From Pezizomycotina sp. ARF18 (Eukaryota > Ascomycota): a stretch of DNA of 52,431 bases. Each line of letters starts with the position of its first letter. Within the stretch, counting starts at the first letter, position 1. The notes under the pieces were generated by a model. The model did no database searches. It saw only the letters and a list, made by a program, of their open reading frames with translations, and was not told where the DNA came from. Where the stretch lies: the NCBI GenBank assembly GCA_002224055.1, contig AZLU01000110.1, positions 80,687 through 133,117 on the forward strand, in the 5' to 3' direction. The position numbers were made by a program, and so were the translations under genes. Positions 35,901-47,700 of the stretch are shown piece after piece.

Positions 35901-36541
35901 TCGCATTCTCTTTTTGCTGGTGGTATCCGTGTTGCTACCAGTTTCCCCATCATCTCGCGAGGACATGCTTGATATCGAGCTCCGCTTCCCTTGGCTGAAA
36001 AGGCTTCGAGGAGGAGGTGGTGGTAGCGCCAAGGGAGGGAAGCCTGCTCGTGCGAGGACGTCTCCAGCATGTCATCGTAGTCATTCATCTTATATTCAGC
36101 TACCAGTCTCTTTTCTGGGGTTGCAACAGGCCGCAAGGGAGGTACATATGCCGGCGGATTGGTAGCATCAATAACACCGCCACCACTGGCCTGCCATTTG
36201 CGCACCCGCTCCCTGACGTTGATGTTATCGTAGGGCCCCTGTTGCAGACCAACGTCGATCTTTTGGGCCGACTCCGCTCGGTTTACGTTTACTCGATTTC
36301 CGCCGTTGTGGGATTCGACCTCCTCCGCCGCCTCCAGGGGGCGAGCCTCGCCTAAGGATCGAGTTTCTTGCCATCAGTCTCCTCGAGATGGATTTCAGTC
36401 GCGGGGATGGCGTGTTCGTAGACTTGAAAGCGTCGTCATTTCGAAGGTGTGATGCCGAGGTGCTTGCCGGTGCTGAACCGCCTATGCTATGCAATATATC
36501 ATTTGGATCTCTGAGTTTTCGCGGGGCGTTGTCGGCGCCAT
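29997..36541 (-). CDS. Very large conserved fungal protein with DH-like and PH-like regions
   Basis: One gene read across frames, about 2,000 residues. Possible start ATG at 36541 (MAPTTPRENSEIQ) or nearby. N-terminal part: basic Ser-rich HSIGGSAPASTSASHL, then QQGPYDNINVRERVRKWQAS. Middle: Pro-rich ESPPPPPPPAHASS, a long charged Glu/Arg coiled coil (35520-34960; LREEERLKEIERIREQERKR) and GFGGHYKQQKRDKEVYDAVE. A Ser/Arg/Lys-rich linker (34010-33845) precedes a DH-like segment (IDDLMEELVADEVKYMKS, DVSALLRWAQGAKGVYGDYL, LKRPLV). After a 68 bp intron (33335-33402) comes a PH-like part (RLNYMIP, SITCYVELYIRDDRSKLPDI, VGELMVCEVHGDEKWLLFQP). The C-terminal half has acidic Ser repeats, SYMY-type tandem repeats (31856-32060), TALDLSVKSAKIPNSPVQYN and SKWQNLGSARLSVITPPPG. 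A 108 bp intron (30057-30164) leads to the end FKSEKEALETFNIVGRFRY, TAA at 29997. A RhoGEF-like role is only suggested by the DH-like block. It could be two genes, split near 33850. Confidence 0.65.
31856..32060 (-). repeat. Imperfect tandem peptide repeats (SRASRSAYSH type)
   Basis: Inside the large gene the minus strand encodes about three to four degenerate copies of a roughly 15-19 residue unit with core ASRASRSAYSHAS or SRASKSAYSHASR. The first copies are shifted in frame by small indels (SRASRSAYSNTSG). The region is Ser/Arg-rich, probably disordered and a likely phosphorylation target. Confidence 0.6.
33845..34010 (-). repeat. Ser-Arg/Lys dipeptide-like repeat linker
   Basis: Minus-strand coding of repeated [R/K]S-x-[R/K]S units (RSVRSTTKSVRSMKSTRSVK) that ends just before the DH-like segment. 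It is a low-complexity basic linker and the underlying DNA is an imperfect short-period repeat. Confidence 0.65.
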
Positions 36542-38155
36542 ATTCCTATTTCAACACCCGAAAAAAAAAAAAAAATAGCAGGGCTGGCACTGATAGCAAC
36601 CTAAGGAATGCAATCAGTTGTAGTCAGCTGAAGGTTCTCTCTAAAAGGAAGCGGCGTTGGAATGTTTATACCTGGAGCCGAGATAAGCTTTGAGATAGCC
36701 CTATGTCTAGCTAGGGAATTGAAGCAGACTCGTTATTATTGTTCGGCGATTCTAGATATCCGTATTCTGCCTATGTATACGTCCGACACGTTATATTCAC
36801 CGGAACGCAATAAATGCTGTAGTTTCTCAGGCCAAGCGCAAATAGGGGGTGCTTCTCGCAACTCACCTGCCACGCTCCTGGCAACGAGACTCTGAAATCG
36901 GAATGTTGGCGAATGGCGGGGGTGTTACGATAATCTCCAACTGTCGTATCTTCCAAAACCAGCGCAATCTTCCCCGTCTATATTGGCAGGAAAGGAAGTC
37001 CTCCGTTGTTACCGCGAGCTTTAGTCACAGTCGTAAATAGCGAGGAGTGTATAGACGTTCCGAATCGCACCGGGGCGGAAATGGTGATGGACTTTACTAA
37101 GGAGAATATCCAACTATAAGCAGCGAGCAAAGAACGAAGAGAAGTGAAAGTTGAAACTTTAGAAGGTATGGACAGGTGAAAATAAAGAGGGTAATCTAGG
37201 GAGTGAAGAGGTGTAAGAAGATGAGATCGTCAGGTGATGATGGTGGTGTTTTTGTGCGCTGGCAGCTGGTGAGTGTTTTTATTTATTTCTTTTCTCTTTA
37301 TCACTACTACTTTTTCCCTTTACTAGTTCACTCTGGTTGTATACCTTTCTTTTTCCCTTTATCTCGGAGGGAAAACAAAAAAGGGCTCTCTCTTCCTTTT
37401 TTTTTTTTTTTTTTTTTTTGTCTGGTGCTAAGCGGCACCCCACCCCCTTGGTCCAATAACGTTCCTTTGACGAGAAGAATTCTAAACACCATAAGGCTTC
37501 ACAATAAAACAAAGTAGCACTACATACAGTGCAATATCTACGAAAAAAAAAAAAAGAAAAAGATATAAATGTATGATGATAGGTAATACTAGTATCGCAG
37601 TGAGCTCTAACTAAAAAGGTCCAACATGCTCCGAATCACAATCAGGGTTCATTTATATGGATCCCCTTTGTCTTTTCTTCTATCTCTTCAATATTCGCTT
37701 ATTCTCCAGCTATTTAGCGAGGTTCCCATGGCAACTATCCTTGAAAGCTCCAAAAGCTGAGTCATACATTAGTCATCCGCTTCTTGTTCCTTATATTCTC
37801 ATGTCCAGTGAATTGAGTATTACCTAAGAGTATAAGTATTTTTCTACTATCACTTAGTACTTAAGTACTTGTCATACCTGGCCAAACTGGCCAAACTTCT
37901 TCCTTTCTCTCGAGATCAAGAGATCGCAATGGGAAGCTGCTCTTCTCCTACGATCCCGTCACTAGCCACATTTTCTACAATCAAAAGCTTCAGGGTTGGT
38001 GGCGTTGCTCGCCTAATTATCTCGAAATGGAAAAGCTTTCGGGAAGCTAAGTTTATAGGGAAAGGTTAACGGATGGTAGGCATTTAACTTCGTCATGTCT
38101 CGGATGATATTAAAAGCTCATGTTTAGCTCATTCTGCGTTTGGATACAGTGGTGT

Positions 38156-38192
<37 letters not shown>

Positions 38193-39249
38193 GGATTTGA
38201 TGATCGTTCTCTAGACACTATAGCAGAATTGGCCGAAATTATGCCGCTGAAGGAGTCCGTAGGTTGGAAGCAAATTACATGTTGGTGCGCGATGTCGAGA
38301 TGGTAATTGTGGACACGGGTGAAATCCCATCCAAGTGTCAGAGCTAATTAAGATGCACCACAGTTCATAACCTTATGCGCACCCTGGTTTTGCTGCTATC
38401 CAGGATTATTTTGTATGACATACGCGGGGCAATACAAGGCGATTCGGTCGTCTCTCGGAAGAAAACCGCTTAAAATCTTCGGAGGACTCCGAGACTGAGC
38501 TAAAGATAAAGGTAAGTTTAGACCAGATCATTAATCGCTAAATCAATAATAGAACGGCCTTTGTTTCATGGATTAACCCATGGAATTCGCAGATTCTATC
38601 CCTACCCGATCGTAAATGATCTGACGGCTAATTCAATATCACTCGTTTGATCGGAGAAGCGATAAGGAATTCCCAAGGGGTTCCCTTGTTTTTGCTATTT
38701 TTGACCTTGTTTCGCCCGGAACTCAAAACATTTGAGGCGACGTCCTGCAAGGATCCTAGCAGGGGAAAAAAATTTAACGACAAAACATCTTGCCTTCGGC
38801 TCGTCTTGACCTGGGGAAATATATTTCTAAAAATGACCACGATATCCATCTCAAAGCTATTTTAGCTTTCGCGTGAGGTCGAATGATTTATTTAGGCGAC
38901 TATGAAACACAACGTGGTATAGTCTTTTGATATATATTTTCTTTTCTTTTTCTACTTTCTTTTTTTCTCTTTCCTTATTAATATTTTTTTTTAGGATCCC
39001 CGTGATCAAAGATAGCCAAGCAAGTTGTTTTTCTCACGCCTATGTTAGGCACTTGCAATGCACGCAGCGGGCCACATTGATTTTTTTTGATTTTATTTTA
39101 TGTTATTTTTTAATATAAAAAAAGAAAGAAAGAAAGAAAGAAGAGAGAGAAAAGGTAAAGGAATTTTTTTTATTCGGACCGATTCTAGAAAAACCAATTC
39201 GTCCGAACAGAGTCTCGAAAATAAAACTGAAGAATGGGCGATATTCCTC
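36542..39249. other. Mostly non-coding; possible gene remnants near 37.9-38.6 kb
   Basis: Presumed promoter of the large minus-strand gene on the left, then T-rich and A-rich tracts (37398-37420, and T30 at 38158-38187). Plus-strand pieces with ordinary composition occur at about 37910-38045 (DRNGKLLFSYDPVTSHIFYN then QKLQGWWRCSPNYLE) and about 38191-38262 (GFDDRSLDTIAELAEIMPLK), separated by AT-rich DNA. No family is recognised and no start or stop is clear. A 14 bp palindrome AGTACTTAAGTACT lies at about 37855-37868. Confidence 0.35.
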
Positions 39250-39869
39250 CTAATAGGTCGGGAATAAGATGACGGTTTTGCCGATGGGCAGTAGGCTGAC
39301 CGGCGGGGTGATGGGTAAGTCCTTCGTCGGTAACGCCGCGGGCCGCGCAGGAACACCCCAGAACAAAGACCCTTCAAGTGTTATCCTGGGCAAGTCGACT
39401 TCATTCACTGGTCCAATCAGAGCAGTATACCCCAAGCCTTGACATGTCTAGAACGAAAGTAGCTTTCTTTTGCTGCAACCACACATCGTCATCCGCTTAA
39501 TTGTGGATGACACTTGAGTACGATGCTTGCTTACAACACTTTTCGCTCAAAAAAGTAACTCTCTTTCCGAAAAGAAGGACAGATCCGAAGAATTTTAGAC
39601 AGATTCTTACCGCCCGCGGGTGGTTCTGTGCCTTCTTTAGGGGAAAGCTCCCTAAAGCCAGAACTCATTGGCAGAGCCGTGAGGGTTCTGATTTGGAACG
39701 GGAGGGTTGACAACCTTGAAGGGCGGAGCAAAGGTGTAACCCCGCGCTGCAATTGCGCTTGCAGTTGCCGTTACAATACGCCTTGCCGATCGCTAGGCAA
39801 CAAACATCAAGATTCAAACTTGACCCAGCCTTGTGAGCGTCAATGGCGAAGCGACGTTCCCAGGTAGTA
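39250..39869 (-). CDS. Weak candidate gene, possibly a small secreted protein
   Basis: GC-richer than its surroundings. Minus-strand pieces: a hydrophobic Ala-rich start (IVTATASAIAARGYTFAPPF) leading to KVVNPPVPNQNPHGSANEFW near 39670-39760, then GT-like donor sequence after PAG near 39612, and a further open piece at 39435-39250 (NEVDLPRITLEGSLFWGVPA, LLPIGKTVILFPTY, stop). A signal-peptide-like start followed by a short Pro/Asn-rich mature part would suit a small secreted fungal protein. The frames need at least two shifts and no family is recognised, so this may be spurious. Confidence 0.25.
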
Positions 39870-42846
39870 AAACTTGCGAAAGCGGGTTAAAAAAATTCCA
39901 TTAGAGGATACCTTGAGTAGCTCTTCACTCCAAGCCCGAAGAATTGCGACAGATCCCGATTCTACGACAAAGGGAAGCAAAAGAGTATGCGAGCGCCATT
40001 ATAAGTCTATACATAATAGGAATTGCTGAATAGCAACTAGGTATAGCAGAAGCTCGAGGAACGGCAATCGATGGGCTGTTCGCAAAGATGAAGGTAGTAG
40101 GGATGATGATGAGGAGGAGGATGGGAAAGGATAGGTACGTTAGAAGCTAGGGATTTTTCGGATAACAAAGTGAACGGAAGAACTATCAATTATAAATAAA
40201 TTGCGCAAAAAGAAATGAAGGTTTGTAGGAGCTTTAACATCAACTTCACCTTTTCAGTATCGATTTTTGCCTTTTTATAATATACCAGCAGTAGGTAAAA
40301 AATTGGAAGGCCAAGAAGAAAAGAAACAAACAAATGCGTCGGCTACCGAATCACTCACTATCGCCCATCCGTCCTCTCTCGAGTACGCAAATCGGAAGAT
40401 AGAAGAATTACTACTCCGAGGACGAATACGTCACTATAACGGCTTTGAAAAGTGGCGATCAACCAGCCTTATCAAGTCTACGCCAGCAAAGATGAGAAGC
40501 TAAAGGGCCAACATCGTTGTCTTCGCTGACACTCGATTGATATACCGTTTCTTTTACAGATTGATACCTCACGACGCAGCCCTCGATATAGTATTGTCAA
40601 CTTTACGAGAATTCCTTGATGGTTGGTTCCAAAATCTAATGGCGCAGCCTCTATCCTTCGTACTCTAGGCTTGATTGAACATTTTTTGCGTTTCTAAATG
40701 TTTCGAATGAGATAAGGAAAGAGAGTTGATTACAAGTACAATAAATCGCAACACTAAAAAGAAAGCAAAAAAAAAAAAAAAACGAGCACTGGCGGAGGTA
40801 AGAATCGCTGCAGCACCAGTATTCTCGGGATATTATTCGGGACTTTTAGTATGGCTGAAAAAAGAACAATTTGAAACTCGGAGGAAGAGGTAAGTTTTTT
40901 TTTTTCTTTATTATTTTTTTTTTTTGCCTTTGCTTTTTCTCTCCTCTCCTTCCCTTCTCTTTCTTTCTTTCTCTGAATACTTTTATTGGAAAAAAAAAGG
41001 ATATATATATATTATTCAGAATATCAATAAAACACATTCTATTCTAATAAAAGAAAGTAATAAAGAGAACAAAAAAGGGCAAAAATATATAAATAATAAT
41101 AATAATAATACTTATAATAATAAAATAATAATAAAATAATAAATAAATGAAAAATGAAAAAATGAAAAAATGAAAAAATGAAAAAATGAAAAATGAAAAA
41201 ATGAAAAAATGAAAAAATGAAAAAATGAAAAAATGAAAAAATGAAAAAAATGAAAAAATGAAAAAGAGAGAGAAGATAAAAAATAAAATAAAAATAAAAT
41301 AAATTCATTAATCTAGAGACAATAGGGAATCTCTCGATTTCTTTCTTTCATTCACCACCCCGGTCAAATACCGTTCTTGCTTTTTCTCCCCCGTTGGAGA
41401 ATATATAAATTATATATATTTTTCTCAAAAATGTATTCATTACCCTTTCTTTTCTTTTTCTACCTTTTTTCAACTACACGAAGATAAAAAAGCAAATATG
41501 ATTTTCTTTTCTGCCCAAAGGACGAAGATGTAGCTAACATGTACCAGATGTACCCTCAGTCTTCTCGAAGTCTTAGTTCCCACGCTGATCCCTGGCAAAG
41601 CATTACTATGGACTCCGCTCGTCCCGGAACTGCTTTTCAACCTTCAAGCAATTGTGCAGGTCCCCGAAAAAAAAAAAATAAATAAAGAGAATGCCTAAAG
41701 ATAAACCTCTCTTTCCGTAACACACTCAGGTACCGTGCATTCACCTCTACTTCATCTCTATCTTGCCAAAAAGCAGTACATCTTTATTCCAGTAGAAAAA
41801 CTTTCCTTTTTTTCTTTCTTTCTTAAAAAATAGAAAGGAAAAAAAAGAAATCAAAAACAGAGAGAGAGCTTCTCAAGCGTTAACCCCAAACGGCGCTTTT
41901 GTTTGCTTATTTCCCCTACGGTGTATTTAGTGCAAGTTAACAGCTCTGGGATTTTGCTTTATTTATTCTTATTAATATTAATACTACTGTTATTATTTAC
42001 AAAAGTATTTTCTTTTACTTCCAATTTCTATACCACCTTTTTTTTTTTTTTTTTCTCCCTCTTTCGTTTCCTTTCTTTCCTTTTTCCTTTCTCTCTCCTC
42101 ACTTTTTTTTTTTCATTTTTAATTTATCTATTATTTTCTTAACTTCTCGTTATATTTTTTTTTTTTTCGTTCCCTCTATCATTTTATTTATTTATTATTT
42201 ATCTATTATTTATTTATTATTTTATAGTAGTAGTGCCTTTTTTATTTTATTTTTTTTTACTATAGACCCGTTTAACTGAAGGAGAAAAAAAAGAAAAAAA
42301 AAAAGAAGGGAAAAAAGAAAAAGAGAAAAAAGGAATTATAGGCCAGGGGAGATTTCTGCACACTCTTTCCTCTCCACCCGGGCACATCTCCTCCCACTCC
42401 AGTTCATACGGCACCTGAACGGCATTTATATATTCACCTTCGATCCCCAACTTGGATCAGGACTCAAGTCGAGTTAAATCACCATAACATACATAAATAT
42501 ATCAACAAACCAACAGCTTCAACGAAGAAGCAACAAAGACCAGTTACGACAACGACTTATACAAACAATTTATAATCATTAATTATAATATCCTTAATAT
42601 CCTTTATTCACCCTCCTTGCAAGTTTTAGAACAAGGTTCTTTCTGGGAGCAAGGACTCGGAGTTTTCAGATTTTGATATTATTTCATTTCATTACATTCT
42701 TATAAATATAAAACATAAAAGACCACAGAACCGCCACTTCACTTGGACCCTACTTGAACCAGGCTCCCTTTCTTTCTCGTGGACGAAGAGAAAACATAAA
42801 AACCGGACCATAGAAGAACTATAAGACCATCCTGCATAAGATCAAA
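39870..42846. other. Long upstream region of the Zn2Cys6 gene
   Basis: No supported coding sequence. Contains the ATGAAAAA minisatellite (41147-41266), an AAT-type repeat just left of it, long pyrimidine tracts (42035-42180) and AT-rich DNA up to the start at 42847. A long, tract-rich 5' region is common for fungal regulator genes. Confidence 0.45.
41147..41266 (+). repeat. ATGAAAAA minisatellite, about 15 copies
   Basis: Head-to-tail 7-8 bp units ATGAAAA(A) without other interruption. On the opposite strand the unit reads TTTTTCAT and gives a Phe/Ile/His-rich nonsense frame. It is embedded in AAT- and A-rich DNA between 41095 and 41300. Confidence 0.9.
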
Positions 42847-44703
42847 ATGGAGGCTCAAATGCATCAGGCGGTTCCCGCAAAAGCCACACAAAGTCAAGGA
42901 AAGGTTGCAAAAACTTGCAAGCGTCGCATATTCGCTGCGACGAGACCTTCCCACAATGGTACTTACTAATCTTCACCCTCATTTAAAAATACTTATTTAT
43001 TTAAATATATATCTTTATATCTCACATAATCGCTCTTTTCTTTAACTAAGCTAATACTTGCCCTTTGACAGTCGCAACTGTTCTAAACATAATGTTCGCT
43101 GTGACTACATGGACTCCCAATCCCCGGAGAGGACGAATCCACCAGTTCTCCACCAACGCCCTCGCTTATGGAAGTCGGTCAAGACTTAGGATCAGATCTC
43201 GAATTATGGCACCAGAGCGATGCTTCCGAAGTTTCCGACATACCCTCTTTCTCCATGACTTACCATCTCATGCCTAAGCTTCACACCTCTCAAGACATGT
43301 TCTTGATGCATCACATTCAGACGCTAGTTCAACACATGCGATTTTCGGACCCAAATCATACGCTCTGTGGACTCGACAAATACCTTTGTAAGTATTAAGT
43401 TTTATTCCAAAAGTTAGACTGAAATACTTATACATATCTCTCAGCTATATAGCGATTCTAATCATTTTCTATTGCATCTAGGTTGAGGTTCGTGAGGATT
43501 GCTGTGCAAAACGATTTTGTTATGCGTTCCATTCTTGCCCTATCTGCATCACACATGTCGTGGTATCCAACAACTCACAACTTATGCACGTTTCTTATCA
43601 CCACAGAGGCCTCGCACTGCAAGGCTGCAGCAAGCCATCGGTTGCTTCTCGAGGCAGATTCCGACGCTGTTCTGGCCGCCTCCATTCTACTTTCATGGCA
43701 AGCGAACGATTGGCGATCATGGAAGAGTTTGGTAGAAGGTACTTCTACCGTTGTACAGGCTATGCAGAGTTGGAAGCATGAAAGCGATTTCGCCGAGTAT
43801 ATGGGGGAATTTGATCTGGTTCGAAGCCCAGCGCAGCAGCATCGCTTTATCGCAGGACCCGAAGAATCGAAGAGAATACTTCACCAAGCGCATGTTGCGC
43901 TTCAGGTTCTCGAACCGTTCGTGCGCGGGAAAGAAGACGAACGAGAGCCTTGGAAGACCTTACCGCAGTAGTCGGACACTGATGACAATGACTCCATTCA
44001 CCTCGAGGAAGTTGAATTCGAACTCATCCACCCTCTCCGCGCCTGGATGTTTTTCTTGCCAGTGTCCTTCTTAGGTCGCATGAAGCGTGACCCAACGTCA
44101 TGGTGCTTCTTGCAAACTTCTATGGACTTCTCCTTGCGATCGAACACTTTCCCCGGCGTTGAATGTTCGTACTTTGGAGCAATGTCTGTTGCCTCCATCG
44201 AAGAAATCCAGAGACTTGTCACTGTTCGACGAAACAAGGCCCATGACGACCCCTCGGTCGATAACTGGGATTGGATCGCGAGGGCAATGACCTTCCCTCT
44301 GGAGCAGCTTGCCAGTTTCAAATCCAGAATTCCTGGTCGGAAGGATGGACGCATTGGACCCAGCGACCGCTGCTGTTGCCGATCTGGATAGCCAGATTGA
44401 TTTCGAGCAAATTCTGTACGATCCTCGCCGTCATTCCAGCAGAAGCAGGAGTTTATGAAGGGCCCTATGTGCTCAGATGTCCACGGTTACGACGTCAACG
44501 GATTCCCCGGAATGCACCTTCGACCACCCCCGCCAGCTCCATCTCCTCTGATCGCCGAGGAAGTAATGGAGTCGGATCAGTTGGTGAGCCATCTCTCATA
44601 ATTCCCTACTTTTATCATGATACACGTACTAATCATATGATTTTAGGTAGCCCTCCATGGCGGTCAAATATTAAGTTACGATAATTTGCTCTACGGAGTT
44701 TAA
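42847..44703 (+). CDS. Zn(II)2Cys6 fungal transcription factor
   Basis: GAL4-type DNA-binding regulator. ATG at 42847 (MEAQMHQAVPAKATQSQGK). The zinc cluster follows: CK-x-CKRRHIRCDETFPQ, then a 113 bp intron (42959-43071), then CRNCSKHNVRCDYMD. With one extra base near 42910-42915 and one missing C near 42927 allowed for, all six cysteines fit C-x2-C-x6-C-x6-C-x2-C-x6-C. Exon 2 (43072-43387) continues to SMTYHLMPKLHTSQDMFLMH and the end CGLDKYL. Exon 3 (43482-44583) has NDFVMRSILALSASHMSWYP, DAVLAASILLSWQANDWRSW, STVVQAMQSWKHESDFAEYM, LRAWMFFLPVSFLGR and SYFGAMSVASIEEIQRLV, the usual regulatory half of this fungal subfamily. A short last exon (44647-44703, VALHGGQILSYDNLLYGV) follows a 63 bp intron. 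It resembles C6 regulators of the sterol-uptake-control type; its targets cannot be told from the sequence. Confidence 0.87.
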
Positions 44704-47700
44704 GCATCCGCATGCGTTTTCAACTGCTATACAAAAACAAGCATACATAAATAAAATAATGAACCCTGTATTACTACATAATATCACTTATTCTCCCTTT
44801 CACCCCCTTTTTCTGTCCCTCTTCATTTCCTTTTGTTTATGGCTTTGTCTTTCTTCAATTGCGTTACTTGAAAATTCAGTAAGCATGTATAGGTTAGATG
44901 TCTGGGGTTCCTCGAGCATCCACTTTTTGTCTATTTTTTGTTTATTTTTGTCTAATTTTTTTAAATAGGGTTTTCTTCTTTTTATTCCCTTGTTCTTTTG
45001 TTTGGACGGTATTGGATTTCTTTTGGCTTCTGGAGTTTCGTTCATTTATATTTCACGGATATCTGGTCTTCTAATTTTCACGTTTTATTTCCATCCTGGT
45101 GTATTTCAATTACTTAGTACCTATCTTCACTTACATATTTAACCCACCATCACTTCTCTCCCACTCATATTATGTTTTACCAAAAACCCCTTTGCTTGTT
45201 AATGTTGGGTTGGCTATTTCTCAATTCTCAAGACCTTGATGATGTAATTTCTTCTTTTCTTCAATTCTTCCATAAATGACAATTATTCTTTATTTTTTAT
45301 TTCATGACTAAGTGGCATTTGTTTGCGAGGCGAACAGATACTCTTCATTTCAGATCATTAGGTTTTTTTTTTTTTGGTTTGTTTACCAAAAGCTCGTATT
45401 TCGTATTGCCCTTTTTCTTACCCCTCATTGTCAACAAATGATTACCTTGGTATTGTTAGTATATGCAATAATATGTCTACAAATTTTGAAAGTCTCGTCC
45501 ACCTCTTTTTTTTGTATTTCCAAATTTTTATTTCCTTCACAGCATATCTTAGCGATCAATGTTATAATAATGAAAGTTATAGTACGGATTGGCATGCACC
45601 CTTTTATTAACCCCTTGGGAAGCAGAGTTGAGTTTTGTCAGTATAACACTATAACGAGTCTCTAGTCAGTATTCAGCTTATCTATTGGTTCTACACAGAT
45701 GCTTTATTGTGTTGTGAATTTTTCCCAAGACATTGTGATAAAAAGGATCTGATGAATCAAAGTATCATAAGGAAATAAGAACCTATATTTCCAATACTGT
45801 CCCTATTGTCACAACATCAACCCCCTCACCCAACATCATTTCAGGTCGTTACACTGGCTCTCTCTGTCGGTCTTTTTCTCCTTCTAGCTCGTCCCAAAAC
45901 CAACGAGACCTTTGAGATACCGTATGTGTGGGCCGTCTCATAAAATTCATGTACACGTGTATGTATTTAGCAGATATTATGTGGTATGAGCCATGTATTC
46001 AAATTTTTCTTTTCTTTCTTTTCTTTTCCAACTCGATTTTAAAGCAGTTGGCCACTACTCTGGATTTTGCAGAAGGGTGTGACTATTGAAGAATACACCA
46101 CAATCGCTTTAGCGTCAAGAGTTAAGTAACCTTGAGAATCGGATGTCTGCCCATGATATCGATCCATCCATCTCCTCTCCCGCTCCAATCTATTTACGGT
46201 AAAAGTGTATGTGCAAAGTATCCATCTATCAATCTATACACTTTATATGATTTGTTTATATTTCCGCTAAAAAGTAACTCACACTAAGGTTTTATTAGTC
46301 TAGTAGGCGTTTAAGTAATTATTATTAATTTCGTCCTTTTCTTTTTTTGGGAGCATTCGGAATATCATTGCATCGATCGATACCTTGCTTGGCCCGAATT
46401 TTTCTTTTTCTTTTTTATTTTATTTTATTTTATTTATTTATTTTTTGAGAGAAAAAAAAAACAAAAAAGGAAAAACTGTCACTACTACCACTGAAACCCC
46501 ATTTCCTTCTGGTAATACACTCTCTCTCATTTTTTGGTGGAGCAATGACTACTTTTACTCTTTCCCCTTCCTCCTCGCCTTTTCAACGCTCGTCTACCAA
46601 TTATCTTGCAGTTTCTTTCATTTTTATAATCCACCACACCGTAATCAACACAGCGATTTACTATATATTATCAGATCTGCAGATTACTTTCTCTTCGATA
46701 TATTCCCCAGAATTTACGCTACTGTTCAAGCCTTCCTTTCAGGGTGCTCTCCCCTCCCCAAACGGCCGGCCGGATATGCATGCAGTTCCTCTCCTGTGCC
46801 TTTTCTAAACCGCCAACCCTGCATTTAGACTAACATTATTCGCCTCTGTCTGTATAGTCTGGGTGTACTCCAGGAATGTTGGCCCGGCAGGCTCCAGTAA
46901 GTACTCACCCAAGGACGATAATAATGCTTCCGTCAATTGTCAATTGCTGTCTTGAGGCTCATTGTTTTATAATTGGGACTCCTCATATGATACGGACTTG
47001 AGAATGTGGGATGTTCCTCTTTCACACCGCACCTATTACGCAGACATTTCCAGCCAAATGAAATGGCAAAAAAAAAAGTGTCTTCTCCCTTAATTATTTC
47101 TCATATCCGAGGAAAAGCACGGACTGATTCCATTTGGGGTGGAACAGTTACAGGGGGAAAAAAAAGCCACTAAATTCGAAAGCGGGTGGGGGGCGGATGC
47201 GTGCTTGCTGGTGAAGGCGAAGACATCCACTGAATCTAGTGATTCTATTCGTTTCACTGGATTGCAGCTGCAGGTACGAGAAACATTATAATTCAGAAGA
47301 CAACAGATAAAACATAATATCAAAGGTAATAATATAGTCCCACCAAACTACTAACCCAGAATCTAGTCGCTAACTATACCTTGAGCAGCAAGAAGGCATT
47401 CGTGCCCCACGCTTTCCTTCGAAATAAGAAAACAGGTGATGTAGAAAGTGCAGGAACTCCCTCTTTCACTTAACTGCAAGCTGCTACTATGCTATACGTA
47501 CATGTTTAAGACCTCCTCTTTCTACCCTCTTTTCTTCTTTCCTTTTTCTTCTTTTAAGAAGTTTCTTTGTTTCGAGTATTTATAAATTCGTTTATATTTT
47601 CCTAATATCCAATAGGAGGGGAAAAAAGAAAAGAGAAAGAAAGAAAAGGAAATATACGGCTATTGCTATAAAGTACAGCTACTGATTGATATATACTGCA

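Noticed and set aside
41039-41308. Minus-strand Phe/His/Ile frame over the minisatellite, and the idea that the array is a CRISPR
   Set aside because: The 7-8 bp head-to-tail units have no spacers and the protein is a mere readout of the repeat; this is eukaryotic DNA.
46385-46828. 147-codon plus-strand frame
   Set aside because: Begins in a T-rich tract, has no motif or splice structure, and a second frame of similar quality overlaps it.
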